From contig VXSP01000040.1 in the NCBI GenBank assembly GCA_009837885.1, positions 124,001-188,000 of the forward strand: 64,000 nt of DNA, in the 5' to 3' direction. The position numbers were made by a program, and so were the translations under genes. Below, piece by piece: positions 47,083 to 53,432 of this stretch (its first letter is position 1; each line of letters starts with the position of its first letter). Origin of the DNA: Holophagales bacterium (GTDB lineage Bacteria > Acidobacteriota > Thermoanaerobaculia > Multivoradales > Multivoraceae). Below the pieces are notes generated by a model. The model saw only the letters and a program-made list of their open reading frames with translations, ran no database searches and was not told where the DNA came from.

Positions 47083-47403
47083 TCAAAAGAACATGGCGCA
47101 GACCATGCCGGCGCCTCCCAGCACGACGCCAGGAATTGCCCCGACACCGGTCAGCGAAAGAGCGAAGCCGGCGCCCGCGGCGGCGCCGCACAGGAAGTCG
47201 GAAGTGGGGCCTGTTCCCGCTGTCCGCGCCAGTACCTGGTCGGAAAGGGAATGCTGGGCGAGTCCAGGGGCAGGCTCGAGAACGGACACGGCTGGGCGTA
47301 CGTCGGAGTCCAGGGGCCAGTAAGGCGAGGAATCAGGCGCGTGACCGGCTGCCGAGAACAGCAATGCGGAACACGCAAGGATGGTCAGAAGAGGCTTTGT
47401 CAT
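47083..47403 (-). CDS. Short secreted peptide precursor with two core cysteines (P3)
   Basis: 106 aa. The signal PLLTILACSALLFSAAG is followed by a spacer rich in Pro, Ser and Asp, then SDFLC and 29 Gly/Ala-rich residues between Cys72 and Cys102, ending AMFF. The single signal-region Cys lies within the hydrophobic stretch and is probably lost on cleavage. Same two-cysteine layout as the neighbouring peptides. AAAGGAAG lies before ATG 47403. Function unknown. Confidence 0.7.
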   Translation of the reverse strand: MTKPLLTILACSALLFSAAGHAPDSSPYWPLDSDVRPAVSVLEPAPGLAQHSLSDQVLARTAGTGPTSDFLCGAAAGAGFALSLTGVGAIPGVVLGGAGMVCAMFF

Positions 47404-47440
47404 GAGTAGAGCTTCCTTTCTTTGTTGTGGAGCGAGTGGC

Positions 47441-47614
47441 TCAGAGCGGGATGTAGCAGTGAAGGGCGATGAGGGCGCCCAGGCCGGGAAACACGCTGCC
47501 GACCATGGTCGCCAGCGCCCAGCAGTTGAAGTCGACGACCCAGACGGCCCCGCCGGTAACGACCGCGAGGCCTGCCTCGGGCAGGTTCGCGAACAGAGTT
47601 GACGTGGTCTTCAT
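47441..47614 (-). CDS. 57-aa peptide precursor with double-glycine leader and two cysteines (P2)
   Basis: 57 aa, starting MKTTSTLFANL, with AAGGAG seven bases before ATG 47614. The leader of 22 residues ends in Gly21-Gly22. The preceding Leu11, Leu16 and Val19 sit at -12, -7 and -4, the canonical double-glycine leader pattern cut by C39 peptidases. The 35-residue core begins AVWVVDFNC and brackets 21 hydrophobic residues between Cys31 and Cys53, then YIPL. It has no Sec signal. It lies 40 nt from P1 and 37 nt from P3, on the same strand, with a C39-type gene two genes upstream. Confidence 0.7.
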   Translation of the reverse strand: MKTTSTLFANLPEAGLAVVTGGAVWVVDFNCWALATMVGSVFPGLGALIALHCYIPL

Positions 47615-47654
47615 TTGGCTTCTCCTTGACGCTCTTGGATGTCAGGGCGCGGGG

Positions 47655-47966
47655 CTAGAAGAGGATGGGGGGAAGGCACTTGTCGGGACCGGGCCACGGG
47701 CTTGGGAACGGCCAGGGAACCGGGAAGGGGCGGGGCGAGGGAGGAAAGGGAAAGCCGTCGCAGGGCCAGGGGTAGTACACAGCCGTCCGTGTCGGCGCAT
47801 CCGTCCGAAGGACGTAGCCGTCGGGGGCTACGACCGCCCCGAGATCCCAGGCGGCCATCAGTGTGACGTCGCTCGAGTCCGGCGCCTCGCCGGTGGTCGG
47901 CGTCGCCATCACGGCGCCGGTGAGAAACAGGAAGAAGAGGGAAAGGAAAGCAATGCGGAGTTTCAT
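47655..47966 (-). CDS. Short secreted Pro-rich peptide precursor with two core cysteines (P1)
   Basis: 103 aa. The signal LRIAFLSLFFLFLTGAVMA is followed by an acidic spacer (DSSDVTLMAAWDLGAVVAPDG), then a Trp/Phe/Pro-rich loop. Cys69 and Cys97 are separated by 27 residues such as PFPPSPRPFPVPWPFPSPWP, and the tail is LPPILF. The core differs from the Gly-rich ones but keeps the same two-cysteine, short-tail plan. AAGGAGATAT before ATG 47966 overlaps the end of the C39 gene, suggesting coupled translation. Confidence 0.68.
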   Translation of the reverse strand: MKLRIAFLSLFFLFLTGAVMATPTTGEAPDSSDVTLMAAWDLGAVVAPDGYVLRTDAPTRTAVYYPWPCDGFPFPPSPRPFPVPWPFPSPWPGPDKCLPPILF

Positions 47967-47981
47967 CGAGGGATATCTCCT

Positions 47982-48584
47982 TCAAGGGTTGTGGGTTGGG
48001 GGTGAAACGGACGGCATCGTGACCGTCCGGGGAATCGGTGGCGGTCCGCTGGTAAAGGCGAGAACGACGCCGTCCCAGGAACGTTCGAAGGTTCTGGAAC
48101 TCATGCGCAGCCGCCCGAGGGAGGGATCGTCGACGACGAGTTCGTCGCTGGCGCTGCGAATGACGACGAAGTGGTCGCCGTGCACGTGGGCGATCGCGGG
48201 CAGCGGGATATCGCGGAGCCGCTGGACGGGAAGCCGGAGGCCCTGGCTCGTTACGCCTCGCTCCTCCGCGGCCTTCTTGAGCGCCAGCAGGCTGGTGCCG
48301 TCCGGACCGGTTCCGGTGGCGATCTCGAGCTCGGCGAGGGTCGTGTCCCGGATGCCCCAGTGGTCGAGGACCATCTTCAGGGCCGCCGGGCCGCAGTCGG
48401 CGCGTCTCTGCTGGCGAACGATCTCGCCTGGGGCCGGCGCCGATGGGTCGAGTGTGGCGGCCCAGGCCAGCCGGTCCATGGTCGGCCCCAGGGCCCGGGC
48501 CGCGACCGTCACGAGGCCGGCCGCAAGCAGCAGGCCGGCGGCGGCCGCGTGCGGTGGGCGAATCCGGAACCGCTCAGAGCGCAT
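47982..48584 (-). CDS. Membrane-anchored C39-family cysteine peptidase
   Basis: 200 aa from ATG 48584. One N-terminal membrane helix (AAAAGLLLAAGLVTVAAR) precedes the C39 domain: VRQQRRADCGPAALKMVLDHWG supplies the oxyanion Gln and Cys64, HVHGDHFVVI supplies His138, and VVDDPSLG supplies Asp152 or 153. C39 domains in bacteriocin exporters cut after double-glycine leaders. This one is free-standing, without ABC domains, and predicted to face outside. It lies directly before the four peptide genes; its ATG overlaps the thioredoxin-like stop. Confidence 0.85.
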   Translation of the reverse strand: MRSERFRIRPPHAAAAGLLLAAGLVTVAARALGPTMDRLAWAATLDPSAPAPGEIVRQQRRADCGPAALKMVLDHWGIRDTTLAELEIATGTGPDGTSLLALKKAAEERGVTSQGLRLPVQRLRDIPLPAIAHVHGDHFVVIRSASDELVVDDPSLGRLRMSSRTFERSWDGVVLAFTSGPPPIPRTVTMPSVSPPTHNP

Positions 48585-49080
48585 CGGTGCCGGATTCCAG
48601 AAAGGAGCGCCAGGCGATCTCTGGACGTTCTCCGGTGGTGACCGCGAGCACCCGCGACTGCTCGTCGACCAGGAACACGAGCGGCACATGGATGACGCCG
48701 AAGCGCCTGGAGACGGCGCCGTCCGGATCGGCGATGGCCGCGTGGACGCCGTCGCCGTCGAGTTCAGGCGAATCCGAGCCGGCGACGACCGCGATCAGGT
48801 CGAAGGCCGGACCCTCGGTCCGGGCCATGCGCCGCAGGGCGGTGATGGTGCGGTCGCAGTTCCCGCAGCCGGCCCTGGCGAAGGTCACGACCCGTAGCCG
48901 GCCGGGAGAGGCCGACAGGTCTTCACCGTTCGCGAGGCCCGGCAGCGCGGGGAACAGCGCGCCGACGTCGGGGCGCTGAGCCTGCCGGGCGCGGAGCCCG
49001 GACTCGAACCAGAGCAGGCCTCCGAGGGGGGCGAGAACGGCCACGGCTACGGTGGCGATGGCCAGGCGGCGACGGTTCAT
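48574..49080 (-). CDS. Membrane-anchored thioredoxin-like (TlpA/ResA-type) protein
   Basis: 168 aa from ATG 49080. The N-terminal anchor AIATVAVAVLAPLGGLLWF precedes a thioredoxin fold with the redox motif FARAGCGNCDRTI (Cys72, Cys75) and VIHVPLVFLVDEQSRVLAV, where the Val-Pro is the usual cis-proline. It is predicted to act outside the cytoplasm on disulfides. Its place next to four two-cysteine peptide genes makes it a candidate for forming or correcting their disulfide. Overlaps the small gene before it (ATGA) and the C39 gene after it. Confidence 0.85.
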   Translation of the reverse strand: MNRRRLAIATVAVAVLAPLGGLLWFESGLRARQAQRPDVGALFPALPGLANGEDLSASPGRLRVVTFARAGCGNCDRTITALRRMARTEGPAFDLIAVVAGSDSPELDGDGVHAAIADPDGAVSRRFGVIHVPLVFLVDEQSRVLAVTTGERPEIAWRSFLESGTDAL

Positions 49081-49319
49081 CGCCGCTCTCCCGCTAGACC
49101 GGCCGCCCGGCCACGGACCGTCGGTCTTGTCCGGCTGTACAGCATGGAAACCAGTGGCTCGGACCGCGCGCCCAGCAGCCGGAACGCGCGTGCCAGGCCT
49201 GCTTCGAGGGCGCTGGCCGGAGGATGGGAGAGCCGGGGATTCCATCCGCGCAGCCGATGACGGGCGCGCGGACCGGTTGGCCGTTGGCGGAGGTTCGGAG
49301 GAAGGTTCGGGGACGTCAT
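49077..49319 (-). CDS. Small hypothetical protein preceding the thioredoxin-like gene
   Basis: 80 aa. ATG 49319 has a GGAG site seven bases upstream, and the stop overlaps the next start as ATGA, consistent with being the first gene of the peptide unit. It is Arg/Pro-rich (TSPNLPPNLRQRPTGPRARHRLRGWNPRL), with a helix-like middle ASALEAGLARAFRLLGARSEPLVSML. Codon use is good only in the second half. No family recognised; may be a shadow frame. Confidence 0.4.
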   Translation of the reverse strand: MTSPNLPPNLRQRPTGPRARHRLRGWNPRLSHPPASALEAGLARAFRLLGARSEPLVSMLYSRTRPTVRGRAAGLAGERR

Positions 49320-49424
49320 CGTCCAGCTCCATTGGGTCCGTTCGTCACGGCCCGAGGGCCGTTGGGTGTCGCGTCGTGGTGATCGATGGCCGGGTTCAGC
49401 GGCCGCGTGTATCGACTAAGACGC

Positions 49425-49464
49425 AAAAGGGCCTTCGGAACCCGTTGCGGTTCCGAAGGCCCTT
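49425..49464 (-). terminator. Rho-independent terminator after the SNF2 gene
   Basis: A perfect 16-bp stem (49427-49442 against 49449-49464, loop CGTTGC) is followed on the minus strand by CCCTTTTG. It lies about 115 nt beyond the helicase stop. Confidence 0.75.
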
Positions 49465-49501
49465 CGATGCGGCCGGCAGGACCGGCCTGAGCGGGCGCTA
49501 C

Positions 49502-49580
49502 GCGCGGGAGAAGGTCCAGAGGCCGGCGCTTTCGCGCCGGATGCCGGCGGGGACGCCGGCGCACCCAGTTTCTGCCGCGC
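49502..49580. repeat. Intergenic hairpin repeat, GC-rich family
   Basis: Ends GCGCGGGAGAA and TTCTGCCGCGC, with an internal GGCCGGCGC-TTT-GCGCCGG hairpin and GGATGCCGGCGGGGACGCC core. It stands directly after the helicase stop. Best-matched copies are at 13092-13148 and 33211-33294. Confidence 0.7.
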
Positions 49581-52500
49581 CTAGCTCAGCAGGAGCCGGA
49601 GATCGTCGGCGGTGAGATCCCGCAGGGACGATCCGCCGCCTTCGAGGATCGCGTCGGCGATCTGCCGCTTGGAGCGCTGGAGTTCCAGCATCTTCTCTTC
49701 CACGGTGTCGCGCGCGATCAGGCGATAGGCGAACACGGGCTGGGTCTGGCCGATGCGATGGGTGCGGTCGATGGCCTGCGCCTCGACGGCCGGGTTCCAC
49801 CACGGGTCGAGCAGGAAGACGTAGCCGGCGGCGGTCAGGTTCAGGCCGACTCCGCCCGCCTTCAGGCTGATCAGGAAGATGTTCGTGTCCGGGTCGTTCT
49901 GGAAGTGGTCGACCACCTCGCCGCGGTTCCTGGTCTGTCCGTCGAGGTAGGCGTACGGGACGCCCTGTTCCTCGAAGTGGCTCCGCACGTAGGCCAGCAG
50001 CGACGTGAACTGCGAGAACACGAGGCACTTGTGCCCCTCGTCGAGCACCGCGGACACCTGCTCGAACAGCGACTCGAGCTTGGCGCTGCCGGCGTCGTTC
50101 CAGGACTCGTCGATGAGGCCGGGGTGGCAGGCGACCTGCCGCAGGCGGAGCAGCGCTTCGAGCACCTGCATCGCCGATCCGCCGACCCCCTTGTCCTCGA
50201 CCTGCTTCAGCAGGCTGTCGCGGTATCCGGCGCGGAGCTGATCGTAGATCTCCTGCTGCCTCGGGTTCAGGGTGCACTGCAGGATCTGCTCGGTCTTCTC
50301 CGGCAGGTCCGGGAGCACCTCACGCTTGCTGCGGCGGAGGATGAAGGGCCGCAGACCCTTGGCAACGAGGGCGAGTTCCCGTTCGCTCGGCGCCCGGCCG
50401 CCGGCAAGTACGTCCAGGGCGGGCAGCCGGCCGAGCAGACCCGGGTTGAGGAACTCGAAGATCGAGCCGAGCTCGCCCAGGTGGTTCTCGATCGGAGTGC
50501 CGGTCAGCGCCAGGCGGTGCTGGCCGTTCAGCAGGCGGCAGGCCTTGGCGGTCTGCGAGGTCGCGTTCTTGATCGCCTGGGCTTCGTCGAGGATCACGGT
50601 GTCGAAGTCGACGGTCGCGAGGTAGCCGATGTCTCGGCGGACGGTGCCGTAGGTGGTGACGACGAGGTCGGCGGAGTTGACTTCGTCCCGCAGATCTTCG
50701 CGGTCGCGACCGGCGTACTCCAGCACCTTGAGATCCGGCGTGAAGCGGGCGGCCTCGTCGATCCAGTTGTACACCAGGCTGCGCGGCGCGACGACCAGGT
50801 AGGGCAGCTTCGTCGTCCGCGAGGCCGTGCGGTACATGCGGAGCAGGGCCAGCGCCTGGATCGTCTTGCCCAGCCCCATGTCGTCCGCGAGTACGCCGCC
50901 GAGACCGAACTCCCGCAGGAAGCAGAGCCAGCCCAGGCCGAGACGCTGGTAGTTGCGGAGCGCTCCGACGAAGCTGCGCGGCTCCTTCTTCGGCTTGATC
51001 GACGAGAACGTGCTCAGCTTCTCGCGCAGTTCCGCGAAGGTCTTGCTGACGTTCACCGGCGGCGTCACCGCCAGGAGCGCGTCGACCAGCAGGGCCTGCG
51101 AGGGCAGGAAGCGCAGCCCCTCTTCGCTCGATGCCTGCGCGAGCTGGCTCAGCGAACCGTAGTTCTCGACCCAGGCCGCCGGCAGGAGCCCCTTCGAGCC
51201 GTCGTCCAGCTCGACCGATCGCCGGCCCTCAGAGATCGCCGACAGGATCTCCGAGAACTCGATCTGGTCTCCGCCAAAGTCGATCTGGCCGCTGAGCTCG
51301 AACCAGTCGACACCGCTCTCGATGCGTAACGCCGGCGGGCTCGGCGGCCGGATCGAGGCGCCGTGTGCTTCGACCTCCCAACCCTCCGTGAGCAACGGCT
51401 CCGCGATCGCGGGCAGGTCGCGCGGCTCGAGTTCCAGGCTGTGGCCGGTCTTGGATGCGACAGGCTTCAAGCCGAGCTCGAGGAGACGGACCAACGCGTC
51501 CTGTTCGACCTTCGGGTCGCGCCGGACGAAGCGGTGTTCCTCCCAGTCGACCACCGCCGACCTCGGATCGCCGGCGTCGACGGTGAGGCTGCCGTAGCCG
51601 AAGGAGAGCCTGGCCTCGAGCTGAGGGTTCATCCACTCCGGCGCGTCCTCCGGCTCGAGTGCCAGTCGGGGCTGGGGAACCGGGGACTCCTCCGAGAGGT
51701 AGACCTCTTCCGGAAGTTCCAGAGGGGGCAGGGTGGGCAACTCCAGGAGGCTGGTAACGGCTGCTTCCAGGTCTTCGTCCGGGATGACCAGGTCGCCGCT
51801 CGCGCCGAGCAGGGAGTACCAGGGCTGGTCGCGCTGCGGTTCGAGGTGCAGGTGGCCGATCGAGTTGCCGAGCAGCAGCAGCGTGTTGCCGGCCTCTTCC
51901 GGGTCGGCGCCGGCGATGACGCCGTTGCCGTTGGGGAACGGCAGCACGAGCGCCGCGCGGCTGAGAGGTGTCGTCTCGTCGCCGCGCTTGAGCAGTCCGC
52001 GGAGCCGAATCCGGCTGGCGGCGGCAAGCTCCAGTTGCAGCGTGAGGCGCCAGGGCTCGCCGTCGTCGAAGCTCACCGGATGCAGGTTGGCGAGGGAGCG
52101 CCCGTCCCACCAGAAGAGATGGCCGTCCTCGCTGAGGCGCGGCAGCAGGTGATGCACCCAGTTCAGGGGCACGAAGACACGCTGGATCTGAGGCCGGCCC
52201 GGGGGTCGGCCGCGCCCGGCCTTGCGCTTGCGGCCCTGGCGCTGCGGCGCTTCGGGCGGCAGCGCCGTGACCATCGCCGGCTCCGGGGACGCGCCGTTCG
52301 TCGAGGAGGCGTCGGCGTCGAGTGAGTTCATGCCGAGCAGTTCCTCGACCTTGGCGTGGTCGATGTTGAGCCGCTTCAGCTTGCCGAGCTCACCCTGCGG
52401 ATTCCGCTTGCGGCCGAAGATGTCGATCATCAGGCCGCCGGCGTTGCGGCTGGTCGCCGCGTTGATGAGGAACCGGATCTCGGGCTCTCCGTGCCTTGCC

Positions 52501-53219
52501 GAAGAGGACTTCTCAGGAAGGCCCTGCCGGTCGATGTCCTCCCGAACGGCGTCCACGACCGACCGCCAGCTCGTCGTTGCGGGTGTTCGACGCCGGCGCC
52601 GGCTGCGGCTCCTGCGCGTACGCCGGGAAGGACGGGGAGCTTCCTTCGCGGTGGCGTCCGCGGGGTCCATCACGTCCAGGGCCGATCCTGGTATGGAGAC
52701 CTGTGGAGGCCGTGTCTTCCGCAGCGAAACGCGGCCTGATCCGGCCGGCTGGCTGCCTGGCTCGTTCGCTGCGAGCTCCAGCAGCGACGCCCAGATGTGC
52801 CCGCACGCCGTGCCGCCAGCGTACTGCTCGCAGTCACATACAGCGTGAAGGATGCGTTCGTCGGGCACTCTCGACCAGTCGATCTCGACCCTGGCGACGC
52901 CACCCGCTGACGGGTCGGTCGGGGTGGTGCCATCGCCGGGCGTCAGCGGTTCGACGATGGCCCTGGCGCTCGTTCCATCGACTTCCAGCTTCACGTTGCC
53001 CGCCGAGAAGACCGCCTTGCCCAGTTCGCGATCCTCCGGACGGAAGTGCGACGCACTGCGCTGATGGAGTGCGACCGTGCGCGTCTTGCCCGCGCCTCCG
53101 CGTTGGCGGGGACGTCGCCTACGGCGGGTCGGCCGCCTTTTGGGGGCGGCAGGTGTCCCGGTGGGGTGTTCGCCTTGCGCTTCTGGCATTCCGGTGGGGT
53201 ATCGACCCGTTGAGTCCAC
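49581..53219 (-). CDS. SWIM-domain SNF2-family ATPase/helicase (HepA-like)
   Basis: 1212 aa. An N-terminal SWIM zinc site (CDCEQYAGGTACGHIWASL, C-x-C-x-n-C-x-H) is followed by a large variable region and a SNF2 core. The core has Walker A LADDMGLGKTIQAL, the DEAQ box DTVILDEAQAIKN, FILRRSKREVLPDLPEKTE, and the C lobe ending QAIDRTHRIGQTQPVFAYRLI. Such single-gene SWIM/SNF2 proteins translocate on DNA or remodel nucleoprotein; defence-system forms exist but no partner genes are seen here. An Arg-rich segment (RRTRRSRSRRRRR) near the SWIM may bind nucleic acid. Confidence 0.93.
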   Translation of the reverse strand: MDSTGRYPTGMPEAQGEHPTGTPAAPKRRPTRRRRRPRQRGGAGKTRTVALHQRSASHFRPEDRELGKAVFSAGNVKLEVDGTSARAIVEPLTPGDGTTPTDPSAGGVARVEIDWSRVPDERILHAVCDCEQYAGGTACGHIWASLLELAANEPGSQPAGSGRVSLRKTRPPQVSIPGSALDVMDPADATAKEAPRPSRRTRRSRSRRRRRTPATTSWRSVVDAVREDIDRQGLPEKSSSARHGEPEIRFLINAATSRNAGGLMIDIFGRKRNPQGELGKLKRLNIDHAKVEELLGMNSLDADASSTNGASPEPAMVTALPPEAPQRQGRKRKAGRGRPPGRPQIQRVFVPLNWVHHLLPRLSEDGHLFWWDGRSLANLHPVSFDDGEPWRLTLQLELAAASRIRLRGLLKRGDETTPLSRAALVLPFPNGNGVIAGADPEEAGNTLLLLGNSIGHLHLEPQRDQPWYSLLGASGDLVIPDEDLEAAVTSLLELPTLPPLELPEEVYLSEESPVPQPRLALEPEDAPEWMNPQLEARLSFGYGSLTVDAGDPRSAVVDWEEHRFVRRDPKVEQDALVRLLELGLKPVASKTGHSLELEPRDLPAIAEPLLTEGWEVEAHGASIRPPSPPALRIESGVDWFELSGQIDFGGDQIEFSEILSAISEGRRSVELDDGSKGLLPAAWVENYGSLSQLAQASSEEGLRFLPSQALLVDALLAVTPPVNVSKTFAELREKLSTFSSIKPKKEPRSFVGALRNYQRLGLGWLCFLREFGLGGVLADDMGLGKTIQALALLRMYRTASRTTKLPYLVVAPRSLVYNWIDEAARFTPDLKVLEYAGRDREDLRDEVNSADLVVTTYGTVRRDIGYLATVDFDTVILDEAQAIKNATSQTAKACRLLNGQHRLALTGTPIENHLGELGSIFEFLNPGLLGRLPALDVLAGGRAPSERELALVAKGLRPFILRRSKREVLPDLPEKTEQILQCTLNPRQQEIYDQLRAGYRDSLLKQVEDKGVGGSAMQVLEALLRLRQVACHPGLIDESWNDAGSAKLESLFEQVSAVLDEGHKCLVFSQFTSLLAYVRSHFEEQGVPYAYLDGQTRNRGEVVDHFQNDPDTNIFLISLKAGGVGLNLTAAGYVFLLDPWWNPAVEAQAIDRTHRIGQTQPVFAYRLIARDTVEEKMLELQRSKRQIADAILEGGGSSLRDLTADDLRLLLS

Positions 53220-53432
53220 TGGCGCCGCCGGCTGGCAGTTCAGTTCCTCCCGGAGGACGGAGCGACGTGGTTGACGTCTCGGGAGCTGAAGCGCGGCCGC
53301 TTTGAGGCATCTGGTGGCGACAGCCGGGTGGACGGTCCCCTGCCTCGCGGCGCCGTGAAAGCTCCGTGATTGTAGCCCAAACCAGGAATAAGGCCAAGTG
53401 CGCTGAAGGCGGCCCGTTCGGCTGCGCAGGCT

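Noticed and set aside
49581..53219. SNF2 helicase as core of a defence island
   Set aside because: No nuclease, methyltransferase or other known defence partners adjoin; it stands alone with its own terminator.
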